In this document: positions 41,815 to 52,661 of the stretch, piece by piece
How positions within the stretch are numbered: the stretch's first letter is position 1
Layout: the number at the start of each line of letters is the position of its first letter
Source: Rhodospirillaceae bacterium
GTDB lineage: Bacteria > Pseudomonadota > Alphaproteobacteria > GCA-2731375
Direction of reading: 5' to 3'
Assembly (NCBI GenBank): GCA_018667855.1
Contig: JABIRL010000099.1
Coordinates: 1-63,578 of the forward strand
DNA length: 63,578 bases
Position numbers and translations under genes: made by a program
Notes under the pieces: generated by a model
Seen by the model: only the letters and a program-made list of their open reading frames with translations
Told to the model about the DNA's origin: nothing
The model's database searches: none

Positions 41815-42990
41815 TTATGCGACCTCGAATAACCCGGCGGCACCCATGCCGCCGCCGATGCACATGGTGCTGACGATGAACTTGGCACCGCGGCGCTTGC
41901 CTTCGATCAGGGCATGGCCGACCATGCGGGCCCCGCTCATGCCATAAGGATGGCCGATGGAGACGGCGCCGCCGTTGACGTTCAGTTTTTCATCGGGAAT
42001 GCCCAGGCGGTCGCGGCAATAGAGCACCTGCACCGCGAAGGCTTCGTTCAGCTCCCACAGGTCGATGTCATCGACGGTCAGGCCGTTGCGTTCCAGCAAT
42101 TTCGGTACCGCGAAGACCGGGCCGATACCCATTTCATCGGGCTCGCAGCCGGCCACGGCCAGACCGCGATAAATGCCCAGGGGTTCGATATTGCGCTGTT
42201 CGGCCAATTTCGCATCCATGACCACCGCCGCCGAGGCGCCGTCCGACAGCTGCGAGGCATTACCGGCCGTGATGACCCCGCCTTCGAATACCGGCTTCAG
42301 GCCGACCAGACCTTCCAGATTGGTCGAGGGGCGGTTGCCCTCGTCCTTGTCCAGGGTGACCTCCTGGTCGGTTACGTCGCCGGTTTCCCGGTTGGTGACT
42401 TTCATGATGGAGGTCATGGGCACGATTTCGTCGTCGAACTTGCCCGCTTGCTGCGCCGCCGCCGTGCGCATCTGACTCTGCAGACCATAGGCGTCCATGT
42501 CGTCGCGGCTGACGGAATAGCGCTCCGCGACGGTCTCGGCCGTATTCAACATGGCCATATAGATGTCTTTGGCCTGATCGAGCACGGACTGGTTGGCGTG
42601 CACATTCATATTGCCGTTCTGCACCAGGGAAATGGATTCGACCCCGCCACCGATGCAAATGGGCATTTCGTCATCGATCACCTGCTTGGCCGCCGTGGCG
42701 ATGGCCATCATGCCGGACGAACACTGCCGGTCCAGGGTCATGCCGGAGACACCGACCGGCAGGCCGGCGGCCAGCAGACTCTGCCGTGCCGTGTTGCTGC
42801 CCGTGGTGCCCTGCTGCATGGCGCAGCCGATGATCACATCATCAACCTCCGCCGGATCAATGCCGGCGCGGGCGACCGCATGCTTGATGGCGTGGCCGGC
42901 CATGGCCGGGCCCTCGGTGTTATTGAAGGCGCCGCGAAAGGCCTTGCCGATCGGGGTGCGGGCGGTGGAAACAATGACGGCTTCTTTCAT
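41815..42990 (-). CDS. Acetyl-CoA acyltransferase (thiolase)
   Basis: A 391-aa thiolase, catalysing the last step of beta-oxidation or acetoacetyl-CoA formation. Nucleophile Cys90 lies in LDRQCSSGM. The HPYG segment ([13 protein letters not shown]) and Cys378 in [13 protein letters not shown] complete the site. The start at 42990 with GGAG 8 bases upstream is chosen over an earlier in-frame start. It is the first of three minus-strand genes, here followed by an alpha/beta hydrolase 94 bases upstream on the same strand, so the operon link is uncertain. Confidence 0.94.
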   Translation of the reverse strand: MKEAVIVSTARTPIGKAFRGAFNNTEGPAMAGHAIKHAVARAGIDPAEVDDVIIGCAMQQGTTGSNTARQSLLAAGLPVGVSGMTLDRQCSSGMMAIATAAKQVIDDEMPICIGGGVESISLVQNGNMNVHANQSVLDQAKDIYMAMLNTAETVAERYSVSRDDMDAYGLQSQMRTAAAQQAGKFDDEIVPMTSIMKVTNRETGDVTDQEVTLDKDEGNRPSTNLEGLVGLKPVFEGGVITAGNASQLSDGASAAVVMDAKLAEQRNIEPLGIYRGLAVAGCEPDEMGIGPVFAVPKLLERNGLTVDDIDLWELNEAFAVQVLYCRDRLGIPDEKLNVNGGAVSIGHPYGMSGARMVGHALIEGKRRGAKFIVSTMCIGGGMGAAGLFEVA

Positions 42991-43084
42991 AAGAGGATCT
43001 CCTGGCGTTTCGGAAAAATTCAAATCTCGATCGTTGCGGCAATATAACCATGCCGTCCGGCCCGCGCCAGCCACCAAAATGTGT

Positions 43085-43873
43085 TCACCCTGTCAGGAAC
43101 GGCAGCACAATGTCGTTGATCGCGGACGGGTCCTCCATCAGCCCGAGGTGTTTTAGCTTGGGCACGATGGCAAGCCGGGCGCCCGGGATCGCCGCCGCCA
43201 TGCGTCGGGCCATGGCGGGCGGGCTGCCGGTGTCGCCCTCACAGCTCAGCACCAGGGTCGGGCATCGAAGGGTTGTCACGGCGGCTGCCAATTCCCGGTC
43301 GCCATATGCCAACACGCGATAGATTTCCGGGTAAACGGCGGCATCATTGGCATGCATCCAGCGGCGAACCTGTTCGATGACCTCCGGTCGGCGTAGGAAG
43401 AACTCGGGTGTGAACCATCGCGCCAGGGCCGTTTCCACGGTTCCGCCATAACCGTCTGCCAACGCGATCCGCAGCCGTTCTATCATGCCGGCCCGCTCGC
43501 CGTCGCTGCGATCGTAGCCGGCGTTGAGGATCGCCAGACGATCAACCCTGCCGGCGTGATGGATGGCAAATGCCTGTGCGATCAATCCACCCAGGGAGAA
43601 ACCCAGCAGATGGCAGCGTTCGATTTCCAACTCATCCAATAGCCGCGCCAACTGATCAACGAAATCGGCCAGTGCATACGGTCCCGGCCGTGCCGTGCTG
43701 GTGCCGTGGCCCAGCAGATCGTAACGCACCACCGTGAACCAATGCTCCAGCGGCGCCAGTTGTCCCCGCCACATATGCATATTGAGGCCCATGCCGTGCA
43801 CCAACACCACCGCCGGGCCGTCACCCGACACTTCGGCCATGGTGTCGCCAAACCGCCGTGTTTTACCCGACAC
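43085..43873 (-). CDS. Alpha/beta hydrolase
   Basis: A 262-aa serine hydrolase. [10 protein letters not shown] near residue 26 forms the oxyanion region. The nucleophile Ser93 lies in GFSLGG, the Asp in CEGDTGSPP and the His in KHLGLME. It resembles 3-oxoadipate enol-lactonase and related MhpC-type hydrolases, but no pathway partner fixes the substrate. Its start overlaps the isochorismatase stop by 11 bases, so the two are co-translated. Confidence 0.87.
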   Translation of the reverse strand: MSGKTRRFGDTMAEVSGDGPAVVLVHGMGLNMHMWRGQLAPLEHWFTVVRYDLLGHGTSTARPGPYALADFVDQLARLLDELEIERCHLLGFSLGGLIAQAFAIHHAGRVDRLAILNAGYDRSDGERAGMIERLRIALADGYGGTVETALARWFTPEFFLRRPEVIEQVRRWMHANDAAVYPEIYRVLAYGDRELAAAVTTLRCPTLVLSCEGDTGSPPAMARRMAAAIPGARLAIVPKLKHLGLMEDPSAINDIVLPFLTG

Positions 43874-44489
43874 CCTGATCCGTCATTTCGGCGATAATCT
43901 GGTCGGATGGCTTAACCCAGCCGAATTTCATGGTGAAATTACGCAAGGTGGCGGCGTGCAAATCTCCATCAAAAGATGAAACGGCATCCGCCGCGATGGT
44001 CGTGGGATAACCCTGGTGGAAAGCTTCCCGCGCTGTTTCCTCGACACAGATTTGCGTCACCGTGCCTGTAATGATCAGGGCGCCGATGCCCATTTCCGCT
44101 AGTTCGTCATTCAGGACCGTGTCATGGAAGGCGCCATAGCCGTATTTCTCGATGATCAGGTCATCGGCATCGGGGCGAAGTTCGTCGATCACTTCCGTGC
44201 AATCCAGAGCCACGTTCAGGTCGGGATAGTGCCGCATATGGCCTTTCCAGCAGCATTTTGTCGGCGGGGCGCATTCGGGCGACCAATTCCAGGCCAAATT
44301 CGGGGTCTGGCGAGAGAGGAACTTGGTAAATATCACAGGCCGCCCGGCGGCTCGAAAGGCGGCGATCAGGGACAGATGGGCCGGCACGGTCGCAAGGGCG
44401 TCGGGCACGCACAACGGAGCGTCCTGGCGGACGAAATCGTTCTGCATGTCCACGATCAAAAGGGCGGCATTTCGATATGGGTCGTCCAT
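43863..44489 (-). CDS. Isochorismatase-family cysteine hydrolase
   Basis: A 208-aa isochorismatase-like hydrolase. The catalytic triad reads Asp14 (VDMQND), Lys115 (EKYGYGAF) and Cys148 (TQICVEETAR). Such enzymes hydrolyse amide or ester bonds in small N-containing compounds (for example N-carbamoylsarcosine or ureidoacrylate). It is first in the two-gene unit with the alpha/beta hydrolase and is divergent from the GMC oxidoreductase across an 83-base gap that must hold both promoters. Confidence 0.88.
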   Translation of the reverse strand: MDDPYRNAALLIVDMQNDFVRQDAPLCVPDALATVPAHLSLIAAFRAAGRPVIFTKFLSRQTPNLAWNWSPECAPPTKCCWKGHMRHYPDLNVALDCTEVIDELRPDADDLIIEKYGYGAFHDTVLNDELAEMGIGALIITGTVTQICVEETAREAFHQGYPTTIAADAVSSFDGDLHAATLRNFTMKFGWVKPSDQIIAEMTDQGVG

Positions 44490-44572
44490 TTGTTTTCTCC
44501 CTCGGGAAAGATAACGTTAGAATAACCGCAAAATAAAATCACGGATCAAGCAGATTAGCCAGGAGGCGCGCA

Positions 44573-46168
44573 ATGACAGAGTTCGACTATATCGTGATCG
44601 GGGCCGGTTCCGCCGGCTGCGTGCTGGCCAATCGACTGTCCGTGCCGCCCATGACGCGAACCCTGTTGCTGGAGGCCGGCGGTCCGGACCGCAATATCTG
44701 GATCCATGTGCCGGTTGGTTTTACCAAAACCCTGAACGATCCCTCCGTGAACTGGTGTTTCGAGACGGAGCCGGAACCGGGAACCGAGAACCGCAAGATC
44801 CCCATCCCCCGGGGTAAGGTTCTGGGCGGCTCCTCCTCCATCAACGGCATGTTGTATGTGCGCGGTCAGGCCCAGGATTATGACACCTGGGCGCAGATGG
44901 GAAATCGTGGCTGGTCGTACGATGAAGTCCTGCCGTACTTCAAAATGTCGGAACGGTTTGAGCGTGGCGGCAGCGACCTGCGCGGCGGCGGCGGTCCCAT
45001 GAACGTGACCGATATGCGGGAAAGCAACAAGCTGCTGGATGCCATGATCGAGGCGGGCGGCCAGGCCGGCCACGGCATCAACCCAGACTATAATGGCGCG
45101 AAGCAGGATGGTTTCGGATATTACCAGGTCACCCAGAAAAATGGCCGCCGCCACAGCACGGCCCGGGCCTTCCTCGGCCCCGCCTCGCACCGGGCCAATC
45201 TGCAGATAGAGACCAATGCCGTCGCGGCCCGTCTGCTGATGGAGGGTAAGCGGGTCGTCGGCGTTGAATATAAAGTGGGTGAAGAGACTCGCCAGGCCCG
45301 CGCCGGCAAGGAAGTAATATTAAGCACCGGTGCCGTGCAATCGCCGCAGTTGCTGGAGCTGTCGGGCATTGGCCAGCCGGCCCTGCTGAAGGACCGCGGC
45401 ATCGAGGTGCAGCATGAGCTGCCCGGTGTGGGCGAGAATTATCGTGACCATTATATGACGCGGGTCAATTGGCGGGTCCGCAATGCCTTGACCTTGAACG
45501 AACAGAGCCGGGGCTGGCGCTTGGTGCTGGAGGTGATGAAATACGGCATCGCCCGGCGCGGTATGCTGACCTACACGGCCGGTATCGTGCATGGGTTTGT
45601 CCGCAGCCGGCCTGAACTAGCAACGCCCGATGTGCAGTATCATGGCGCCCATGCCAGCCACTCGGGCGGCAAGGACCGGGCGCTGGATATCGAACCGGGC
45701 ATGACCATGGCGGCCTGCCAGCTGCGCCCGGAAAGCCGCGGTTCGATCCATATCCGCGATGGCCGGCCGGGCAGCGAACCGGCGATCCGGCCGAATTTTC
45801 TGGCTGACGAGATCGACCGCGCCGCCCTGATCGCGGGCCTGCGCATCGCCCGGGATATAGGCACCCAGCCGGCGTTGCAGCCTTATCTGGAATTTGAAAT
45901 GAATCCGGGCCTTGATGTGCAATCGGACGACGAGTTCCTCTCCTACGCCCGGGAGACCGGATCCACGGTTTATCACCCCATCGGGACCTGCCGCATGGGC
46001 CAGGATGCATTGGCGGTGGTCGATGATCGCCTGCGGGTGCACGGCCTGGAAGGCCTCCGCGTGATCGATGCCTCCATCATGCCGACCCTGGTTTCGGGCA
46101 ACACCCATGCACCCACCGTCATGATCGCCGAAAAAGGCGCGGAGATGATCCTCGCGGATGCACGGTAA
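44573..46168 (+). CDS. GMC-family FAD oxidoreductase (choline dehydrogenase-like)
   Basis: A 531-aa GMC oxidoreductase. GAGSAGC at about 10-16 binds [21 protein letters not shown] is GMC signature 1 and [17 protein letters not shown] is signature 2. The C-terminal catalytic His is in [11 protein letters not shown] and its partner in [19 protein letters not shown] seven bases upstream fits the ATG. Candidate substrates are choline, PEG-type alcohols or alkyl alcohols. The TPR gene begins 39 bases downstream. Confidence 0.93.
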   Translation: MTEFDYIVIGAGSAGCVLANRLSVPPMTRTLLLEAGGPDRNIWIHVPVGFTKTLNDPSVNWCFETEPEPGTENRKIPIPRGKVLGGSSSINGMLYVRGQAQDYDTWAQMGNRGWSYDEVLPYFKMSERFERGGSDLRGGGGPMNVTDMRESNKLLDAMIEAGGQAGHGINPDYNGAKQDGFGYYQVTQKNGRRHSTARAFLGPASHRANLQIETNAVAARLLMEGKRVVGVEYKVGEETRQARAGKEVILSTGAVQSPQLLELSGIGQPALLKDRGIEVQHELPGVGENYRDHYMTRVNWRVRNALTLNEQSRGWRLVLEVMKYGIARRGMLTYTAGIVHGFVRSRPELATPDVQYHGAHASHSGGKDRALDIEPGMTMAACQLRPESRGSIHIRDGRPGSEPAIRPNFLADEIDRAALIAGLRIARDIGTQPALQPYLEFEMNPGLDVQSDDEFLSYARETGSTVYHPIGTCRMGQDALAVVDDRLRVHGLEGLRVIDASIMPTLVSGNTHAPTVMIAEKGAEMILADAR

Positions 46169-46207
46169 GTCAGGCAATCACGCTATTACCAAGTAAAAGG
46201 AGTTCCC

Positions 46208-47572
46208 ATGCAAACCCATCTCGATTGCCGAGGACACAGCCTCAATACGGATAGTCCCGACGCGGCGAAGGCATTTGATGCCGGTATGCGGAGTTTCGTT
46301 CGCTGGCGCACGGATGCCATGGCCCACTTGGACGAAGCCATCGCGGCTGACCCGGAATTCGCCCTGGCAAAATTGGTCAAGGGCTGGATCATGCAGACCG
46401 GTCGCACCACGGCATTTTGGCCGGCGATCAAGGCGTTGCTGGCCGAGGCCGACCCGCTGATGGGCGATGCCGATGACCGGGAACAGGCCTACTTCGGCAG
46501 CCTGACGGCGGCGGTCAATGGTCATGGGGTTGAAGCGGCAACCATATTGGAAGCGATGCTGTCCCGCCATCCGACCGATCTTTTGGCCCACCGTCTGGTG
46601 CAGTTCGAGCTGTTTTGGAATGGCCGGTCGGGATGGATGCGCGACATCGTTGAACGGGCGACGCCGGCCTGGCCGGAGGATATGGCGGATTATGGTTGTT
46701 TCCAGTCCGTGCGCTCATTTTCCAATGAAGAGGCCTGTGAATTTGATCTCGCGGAGCGTTGCGGCCGCTTGGCGGTGGAGATCGATGACACCGATGCCTG
46801 GGGCACCCATGCGGTGGCCCATGTGCATGTCATGAAGGGCCGGGTCGATGACGGTACGGCCTGGCTTGAGGGGTTGTGCGGCAACTGGGGCGCGGTCAAT
46901 CAGATCGGCCATCACCTGTGGTGGCACTTGTGCCTGATGCTGTTGGAACAGGGCGCCGGCGAGCGGGCCCTGGATCTGGTCACCGCCCAGGTGCGGAACC
47001 CGGACTCGCCCCTGGTGCAGGCCATGCCCGGCGCCACCATTGATCTGCAAAACGTCGCGTCCCTCCTCATGCGGCTGGAATTGCGCGGTATCGATTTGGG
47101 CGATCATTGGCATATTCTGGCCGAGGTCTGCGCCGGGCGCACGGATGATCATGCCAATCCATTTTCTTCGGCCCATGACATGATGGTTCTGGCCGCCACC
47201 GGGCAGTTCCAGGCGGCGGAGCAATTGCTGAACAATATCCGCGACTACGCAAGTTCCGCCGCCAATACGCCTGGGGGCAGTCTGGCCACGGCCTATAACG
47301 CCGCCGGGATCGCGCTGTGTGAGGCCATGCTGGCCCACCGCCGTGGCGAGCATGACCGCGTGGTCGCTCTGATCTCTCCTGTGCGGCACGATTTGGCCCT
47401 GATCGGGGGTAGCCGCGCCCAGCGGGATATTTTCTATCAGGTCCTGGTGGATTCGGCCCATCGCGCCGGACGCGGGGATCTGATCCCGCTGTACCTGGAT
47501 GATGTGCGACGCCTGGGCTTTGGCATTGTCGAACAGCGCACCTTGTATCGAGACATGGCAGGCCATGGCTGA
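46208..47572 (+). CDS. TPR protein (TTC38-like)
   Basis: A 454-aa helical repeat protein resembling the tetratricopeptide-38-like family of bacteria. It has helix pairs such as DAMAHLDEAIAADPEFALAK and a central HAVAHVHVMKGRVDDGTAWL segment. AAAGGAG six bases upstream supports ATG 46208. No signal peptide is seen, so it is probably cytoplasmic. The role is unknown. The stop overlaps the GNAT start by eight bases and the EamA gene is coupled after that, which suggests one operon with the GMC oxidoreductase. Confidence 0.83.
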   Translation: MQTHLDCRGHSLNTDSPDAAKAFDAGMRSFVRWRTDAMAHLDEAIAADPEFALAKLVKGWIMQTGRTTAFWPAIKALLAEADPLMGDADDREQAYFGSLTAAVNGHGVEAATILEAMLSRHPTDLLAHRLVQFELFWNGRSGWMRDIVERATPAWPEDMADYGCFQSVRSFSNEEACEFDLAERCGRLAVEIDDTDAWGTHAVAHVHVMKGRVDDGTAWLEGLCGNWGAVNQIGHHLWWHLCLMLLEQGAGERALDLVTAQVRNPDSPLVQAMPGATIDLQNVASLLMRLELRGIDLGDHWHILAEVCAGRTDDHANPFSSAHDMMVLAATGQFQAAEQLLNNIRDYASSAANTPGGSLATAYNAAGIALCEAMLAHRRGEHDRVVALISPVRHDLALIGGSRAQRDIFYQVLVDSAHRAGRGDLIPLYLDDVRRLGFGIVEQRTLYRDMAGHG

Positions 47573-48059
47573 GGCGGCGAAGCCCTTTGTCCTGCGGCCG
47601 CACGGTCCAGGTGACATGGGCGATGTTATTGCCCTGCACGGGCGGCTGTACCCGCAGATGTTCGGCTGGGATGAAACGTTCGAGGCTTTGGTGGCGAGAA
47701 TCGCGGCGGATTTCATCCTCAACTTCGATCCGGTCTGGGAATGCAGTTTCATTGCCGAGGTTGAGGGCGAATTCAGGGGCTCCGCCTTCGTCGTGAAGGT
47801 GGACGATGACGTATCGAAGCTGCGCCTGATGATCATCGACCAAAAGGCCCATGGCCTGGGCCTGGGCCGGGCCCTGCTGAACGAGTGCCTAAGCTTTGCC
47901 CGGCGCGCCGGCTACAGGAAGATGACCCTGTGGACCAACGATGTGCAGACCGCCGCCCGCGCGCTGTATGCCAGTGCCGGGTTTGAGCTGGTGCACGAAG
48001 AGCCCGGCCACGATTTCGGCGTCGATCTGGTGGCGGAGACCTGGGACCTGATGCTTTGA
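47565..48059 (+). CDS. GNAT-family N-acetyltransferase
   Basis: A 164-aa acetyltransferase. The segment HGLGLGRALLNECLSFARRAGY contains the acetyl-CoA pyrophosphate loop (Q/RxxGxG/A form), followed by MTLWTNDVQTAARALYASAGF. ATG 47565 overlaps the TPR stop. MarR-associated GNATs are similar, but no regulatory domain is fused here. The substrate is unknown. The gene ends inside the TTG start of the transporter. Confidence 0.88.
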   Translation: MAEAAKPFVLRPHGPGDMGDVIALHGRLYPQMFGWDETFEALVARIAADFILNFDPVWECSFIAEVEGEFRGSAFVVKVDDDVSKLRLMIIDQKAHGLGLGRALLNECLSFARRAGYRKMTLWTNDVQTAARALYASAGFELVHEEPGHDFGVDLVAETWDLML

Positions 48060-48937
48060 AGCGCGAGGAAGCGCTGGCCGTCGTCGCGGGCACGGTCATG
48101 GGGGTATTGGTCGGTGCGGCCATGGTGGCCACCCGCTTCGTCATTGTCCAATCAGATCCCGCATCCCTGGCCCTGCTGCGCTACGGTATCGGCACTCTGG
48201 GCCTGATCGTGCCGTTCCTGATGATCCGCCGTATTCCTTTCGCGGCCGGGGACCTGGTACCTATTGCCCTGTTGGGCATCGGGCAGTTCGGCATTTTGAT
48301 CGCGTTGTTGAATTACGGCCTGCAGTATGTGGGTTCGGGCCTGGGCGCGCTGCTGTTCGCCAGCTTTCCCCTGATGACCATGGTCCTGGCCGCCGCCCTG
48401 CGCCTGGAAACCTTGACCATGCCCAAGGCGGCGGGCGTGCTGCTGACCATCGCCGGTGTCGGCCTGGCCGTGTACGAAAATGTCACCCTGCCCGATACCG
48501 GCCCGGACATGGTGTGGGGCATAGTGGCGGTGTTGGCCTCCGCCCTGACGGGGGCGATCTGTTCCGTTTTTTACCGGCCCTATCTGGTGAAGTATCCACC
48601 CCTTCAGGTCAGCGTTTTTGCCATGTTCGCGTCGGTCTTGTTTCTGATCCTGCCCGCCGCCGGCGAAGGGTTCTTCGCCGCGCTGCCACAATTTACAGCC
48701 GGTGGCTGGCTGGCCGTCCTGTTCATCGGTCTGGCCTCAAGCCTGGGTTATTACGCCTGGCTGCTGGCCCTGAAACACGCCACGCCAACCCGTGTCGCCT
48801 TGTTTCTGTCCTTGGGACCGATCGTCGCCGCGGCCCTTGGCGCTCTGCTGCTGGACGAGGCGATCACGCCGCTGTTCCTGGTGGGTTTGGCTGCCGTGGT
48901 CGCGGGGTTATGGCTGGCTCACCGCTCCCAGGCGTAA
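48056..48937 (+). CDS. EamA/DMT-family transporter
   Basis: A 293-aa membrane protein with ten predicted helices in two EamA repeats (about 8-135 and 145-290). The start is TTG 48056, overlapping the GNAT stop in TTGA, which implies translational coupling; the first ATG would cut off most of helix 1. Such transporters export metabolites or amino acids. Its last 19 bases overlap the convergent folB gene. Confidence 0.88.
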   Translation: MKREEALAVVAGTVMGVLVGAAMVATRFVIVQSDPASLALLRYGIGTLGLIVPFLMIRRIPFAAGDLVPIALLGIGQFGILIALLNYGLQYVGSGLGALLFASFPLMTMVLAAALRLETLTMPKAAGVLLTIAGVGLAVYENVTLPDTGPDMVWGIVAVLASALTGAICSVFYRPYLVKYPPLQVSVFAMFASVLFLILPAAGEGFFAALPQFTAGGWLAVLFIGLASSLGYYAWLLALKHATPTRVALFLSLGPIVAAALGALLLDEAITPLFLVGLAAVVAGLWLAHRSQA

Positions 48938-49299
48938 TCGATTTCGTAACCTACCGCCGCGGCATCGGCATAGACGTCGGGCTTTTGCACCGACAGGCGC
49001 ACCTTGGTGATCAGCTGCTCATCTTCGAATACCGACAACAGTTCGCGAGCCAGGCTTTCCAAAAGATTGTAGTGGCGCGCCTGGGCCAGTTCGATAATCC
49101 GGGTCCGGATGCCGTCATAATTCAGGACATTAGCGACGTCTTCATGGGGGTCGGGCATATCGGGCCGCAATTCGATTTCCAGATCGATGAGCAATTGCTG
49201 CAGTCCTTCCCGTTCGTGCGGCAGGATGCCCAGGTAAACGGGAAAGGAAAGCTGGTTGAATTTGATGCGATGTCCAATCAATTTTCCGATCTTGGGCAT
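48919..49299 (-). CDS. folB: Dihydroneopterin aldolase
   Basis: A 126-aa FolB-type protein that converts 7,8-dihydroneopterin to 6-hydroxymethyl-dihydropterin and glycolaldehyde in folate synthesis. The segment FPVYLGILPHEREGLQQLLIDLEI matches the family start, and YNLLESLARELLSVF carries the conserved Glu. The C-terminal VRLSVQKPDVYADAAAVG is typical. It lies 3 bases after the pteridine reductase-like gene, forming a pterin pair. Confidence 0.9.
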   Translation of the reverse strand: MPKIGKLIGHRIKFNQLSFPVYLGILPHEREGLQQLLIDLEIELRPDMPDPHEDVANVLNYDGIRTRIIELAQARHYNLLESLARELLSVFEDEQLITKVRLSVQKPDVYADAAAVGYEIDYAWER

Positions 49300-49302
49300 A
49301 GC

Positions 49303-50076
49303 CTAATCCTCTGCCATAAATGAAACATCACGCGGCATGCCCTCCAGCGATTGACCGCCGTCGATGGTGATGACCTCGCCGGTCATTGCGGGCGCGGACA
49401 GGATAAAGCGCAGGGCGGCGACCAGTTGATCCAGGGTGGCGCCCTTGCCCATGGGGTTGAGCTTGTGGGCTTTGTTGAAACGCGCATCGGTCTGGTTGGT
49501 GCTGGGCAGGGTAATGCCCGGCGCGATGCCGCAGACCCGGACTTGCGGCGCCAACTCCATGGCCAGCACTTTGGTTGCGCCCAGCAAGCCATATTTGGCG
49601 ACGGTGTAGGAAAAGAAATCCGGGTTCAGGGCAAACATCTTGTTGTCCAGCAGGTTGACCACCACGCCCGCGCGGCCATTGCCCAGGTTGCGGGCAAAGT
49701 CCCGGGCCAGGAACACCGGCGCGCGGAGATTGACCGCCTGATGATCGTTCCAGCTTTCCAAATCCATGTTCAGCGCGGAATCGTTTTCAAACATTGATGC
49801 GTTGTTGACCAACAGCCCCAGGGGCGGGGCGTCTTGGCCCGCCGCTTCGATCAGGCTGTCAACAACGCCCTGATCCCGTAGATCGCCCGGCACCAGATGT
49901 CCCTGTCCGCCGTCGGCCTGGATTTGCGCTAGCAAGGCAGCCGCTTGCTCGGTGGAGCTGTGATAGTTGATCGCAACATGCCAACCGTCGGCGGCCAAGG
50001 CCCGGGCCATGGCCGCGCCGACACGGACCGCCGCGCCGGTGATCAAGGCTGTTTGCTGCATCGTTTCATCCGCCAT
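49303..50076 (-). CDS. folM: Pteridine reductase/dihydromonapterin reductase-like SDR
   Basis: A 257-aa SDR with the cofactor motif TGAAVRVG, in which Arg replaces the usual Gly (TGxxxRxG), the mark of pteridine reductases (PTR1/FolM). YTVAKYGLLGAT holds Tyr and Lys, and NNAS and DGGQSLEG are conserved. It likely reduces dihydropterins or folate with NADPH. It is followed at once by folB on the same strand, which supports the pterin assignment. Confidence 0.83.
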   Translation of the reverse strand: MADETMQQTALITGAAVRVGAAMARALAADGWHVAINYHSSTEQAAALLAQIQADGGQGHLVPGDLRDQGVVDSLIEAAGQDAPPLGLLVNNASMFENDSALNMDLESWNDHQAVNLRAPVFLARDFARNLGNGRAGVVVNLLDNKMFALNPDFFSYTVAKYGLLGATKVLAMELAPQVRVCGIAPGITLPSTNQTDARFNKAHKLNPMGKGATLDQLVAALRFILSAPAMTGEVITIDGGQSLEGMPRDVSFMAED

Positions 50077-50102
50077 GTCCCGTTATTGCCCCAGCAGGGC
50101 GC

Positions 50103-51245
50103 TCAAGGCAACAAATCCGCCGTCAGGGTGTTCAGCACCTGCCGCCCCTCCGGGCTGGCCGCCAGATAGCCGTCCCGCCAGATCAGCAGGCGATAATCCA
50201 CGAAACGGTCCAATGCCGGTCCCGCCAGATAGCCTTCCAGGGGAACGCCAATCTCAGCCAAAAATGCCGCGCCGTCGACGCCTTCGCTCAAGCGTAGGCC
50301 CATCATCAGCATTTCCGCGGCGCGTTCGTTGTGCGACAGCACGGCTTCCGTTTGCCGCCGCTCACCACTCAACCAGCCCTCGGGCGAGGTGCGTTGCACG
50401 GTGGCCAGACGCTGGCCGTCGACCAACAAACGGCCGTGGGCGCCGGGACCCAGACCAAGATATTCGCCATAGTGCCAATAAGCCAGATTGTGGCGGCTCT
50501 CCTGCCCCGGGGCGGCGTGATTGGAAATTTCATAAGCCGGCAGACCGGCGTCCTGGCATAACTCCTGGGTCGCCTCGTACAGATCGGCGGCCAGGTCCTC
50601 ATCCGCCGCCTGTACCGTGCCATCAAAGGCGGTACCTTTTTCAATGGTCAACTGATAAAGCGACAGATGCGCCGGCTCCAACTCCAGCGCGCGGTCTAAT
50701 TCAGCCCGCCAGGCGGCGACATCCTGGCCGGGACGGGCATAAATCAGATCGAAATTACAGCGCGCGAAGGTCTGCCGCGCCATGTTCAGGGCCGCCATGG
50801 CCTCGTCCGCATCATGATTGCGGCCCAGGCGTTTCAGATCCTTATCGTTGAGGGCCTGCACACCGAGGGACAGCCGATTGACGCCGGCGGCGGCATAGCC
50901 CCTAAATCGGCCGGCTTCCACAGATGTGGGGTTGGCCTCCAAGGTGATTTCCACTTCGGGGTCCATGCTCCAGCGCGCGGCGATGCGCTCCAGCACCGCC
51001 CCGACGGTTTCGGGCGGCATCAGGGACGGCGTGCCGCCGCCGAAAAAGATGCTGGATACCTCTCGGCCCGGCAGGCGTTCGGCGGCGCGGTCAAGCTCGT
51101 CCAACAGGGCCCGGCGCCAGGCGTCCTGGTCAATACCATCGCGAACGTGGCTGTTGAAATCGCAATAAGGGCATTTCGCCAGGCAGAATGGCCAGTGCAG
51201 ATAGACGGCGAATGGTTGGGCTCTATGAACCTTGGAAACAGCCAT
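50103..51245 (-). CDS. hemW: Radical SAM protein HemW
   Basis: A 380-aa radical SAM protein of the HemW (HemN-like) family, a haem chaperone. CLAKCPYC gives the CxxxCxxC cluster motif near residue 20. [10 protein letters not shown] and EANPTSVE are conserved, and the C-terminal HemN domain follows. The Cys that HemN has just after the motif is absent, as in HemW, so coproporphyrinogen oxidation is unlikely. Its start overlaps the rdgB 3' end by 23 bases. Confidence 0.92.
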   Translation of the reverse strand: MAVSKVHRAQPFAVYLHWPFCLAKCPYCDFNSHVRDGIDQDAWRRALLDELDRAAERLPGREVSSIFFGGGTPSLMPPETVGAVLERIAARWSMDPEVEITLEANPTSVEAGRFRGYAAAGVNRLSLGVQALNDKDLKRLGRNHDADEAMAALNMARQTFARCNFDLIYARPGQDVAAWRAELDRALELEPAHLSLYQLTIEKGTAFDGTVQAADEDLAADLYEATQELCQDAGLPAYEISNHAAPGQESRHNLAYWHYGEYLGLGPGAHGRLLVDGQRLATVQRTSPEGWLSGERRQTEAVLSHNERAAEMLMMGLRLSEGVDGAAFLAEIGVPLEGYLAGPALDRFVDYRLLIWRDGYLAASPEGRQVLNTLTADLLP

Positions 51246-51825
51246 CGATCAGCTTTTGAAAGGCCACGGCGCGATGGGAAATTTTCTGTTTCTCGTCATA
51301 GGGAATTTCGCCGAAGGTCTGTTCGTAGCCGTCGGGCAAAAACGTGGGGTCATAGCCGAAACCACCCGCCCCCCTCGGCGGCCAGACCATGGTGCCGTAG
51401 ATGCGCCCCTCGAAATTTTCCACATGACCATCGGGCCAGGCCAACGACAGCACCGAGATGAAATAGGCTCGTCGATTGGAATTTTCGCCCAGCTTTTCAT
51501 TGACCAGAGCCATAGCCATATTGAAATCCCGATTCGGGCCCGCCCAGCGGGCGGAATAGATGCCGGGATCGCCGTCCAAAGCCTCGACGGCCAGACCGCT
51601 GTCATCGGCCAGGCAGGGCAGCCCGGAACCTTGTACGGCGGCTTCCGCCTTCAACACCGCGTTCGCGACAAAGGTTTTCCCGGTTTCCTCGGGCTCCGGT
51701 AACGCTAATTCCGCTACCGAAACGATATCCAGATTGAATGGCGACAGCAAATCCGCGATCTCCGTTACCTTGCCCTTATTGTGGGAGGCGACGACCAGGC
51801 GTTTTGCGGAAAACCGGCGCGGCAC
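51223..51825 (-). CDS. rdgB: Non-canonical purine NTP pyrophosphatase (RdgB/HAM1)
   Basis: A 200-aa Ham1-family pyrophosphatase that hydrolyses dITP, ITP and XTP and so protects DNA from inosine and xanthine bases. [14 protein letters not shown] is the N-terminal motif, [20 protein letters not shown] and GFGYDPTF the active-site segments. I choose GTG 51825, four bases after the rph stop, because the motif starts within 12 residues; earlier codons lie in rph. Confidence 0.93.
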   Translation of the reverse strand: MPRRFSAKRLVVASHNKGKVTEIADLLSPFNLDIVSVAELALPEPEETGKTFVANAVLKAEAAVQGSGLPCLADDSGLAVEALDGDPGIYSARWAGPNRDFNMAMALVNEKLGENSNRRAYFISVLSLAWPDGHVENFEGRIYGTMVWPPRGAGGFGYDPTFLPDGYEQTFGEIPYDEKQKISHRAVAFQKLIDGCFQGS

Positions 51826-51829
51826 GGGG

Positions 51830-52546
51830 TTAGCCCCCGATGGCCTGTTTTTGCAGGCCGACCAAATCGCCAATGCCTTGTTCGGCCAATTCCAGCAGGC
51901 GGTTGAACTGATCCCGGGTGAAGGGATCTTCCTCGGCCGTGCCTTGAATTTCCACGATGCCGCCATTGCCCGTCAGGACAAAATTAGCATCTGCCTGGGC
52001 ATTGGAATCCTCGGCATAATCCAGATCCAGCACCGCCTCGCCCTTATACAAGCCGCAACTGACGGCGCCGACGTGATCGTTCAGGGGCATTTTTTCGACC
52101 AGGCCATCCTTCAGCATACCCGATAGCGCAATGTGCAGCGCCACCCAGGCCCCGGTGATAGAGGCCGTGCGGGTACCGCCGTCGGCCTGCAGAACGTCGC
52201 AGTCCAGACGGATCTGCCGCTCGCCCATGGCTTTCAGATCGGTGACCGCGCGCAGGGAGCGGCCGATCAGGCGCTGGATTTCCTGGGTGCGGCCCGATTG
52301 CTTGCCCCTGGCGGCCTCCCGCCCCGTGCGGGTGTGGGTGGAACGGGGCAGCATGCCGTATTCCGCCGTCACCCAGCCCTGGCCGCTGTTGCGCAGAAAC
52401 GGTGGCACCCGGTCGTCCAGGGACGCCGCGCACAACACGTGGGTGTCGCCAAAGCGTACCAGACACGAGCCCTCGGCATATTTGGCGAAGCCCGGCTCCA
52501 GGCTCACTTCACGTAATTGGTCGACAGCACGGCCTGATGGACGCAT
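51830..52546 (-). CDS. rph: Ribonuclease PH
   Basis: A 238-aa 3'-5' phosphorolytic exoribonuclease for tRNA maturation. It starts [14 protein letters not shown], and [29 protein letters not shown] and [22 protein letters not shown] are typical RNase PH segments. The order rph-rdgB-hemW, divergent from hrcA-grpE, is common in alphaproteobacteria. The 115-base gap to hrcA holds both promoters; I did not find a CIRCE element there. Confidence 0.96.
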   Translation of the reverse strand: MRPSGRAVDQLREVSLEPGFAKYAEGSCLVRFGDTHVLCAASLDDRVPPFLRNSGQGWVTAEYGMLPRSTHTRTGREAARGKQSGRTQEIQRLIGRSLRAVTDLKAMGERQIRLDCDVLQADGGTRTASITGAWVALHIALSGMLKDGLVEKMPLNDHVGAVSCGLYKGEAVLDLDYAEDSNAQADANFVLTGNGGIVEIQGTAEEDPFTRDQFNRLLELAEQGIGDLVGLQKQAIGG

Positions 52547-52661
52547 GGCGCATTCTCCTCTAAATCCTGATCTTATCCGGGCGCACTATCTAACCTTCCC
52601 GAAGGCCGGCGTCCAGGCCCGCGTTGACGTGTCGATGGGGCGTTACTACATTGCTTAACTA

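Noticed and set aside
52547..52661. Possible CIRCE operator before hrcA
   Set aside because: No TTAGCACTC-N9-GAGTGCTAA-like inverted repeat is present here or before grpE.
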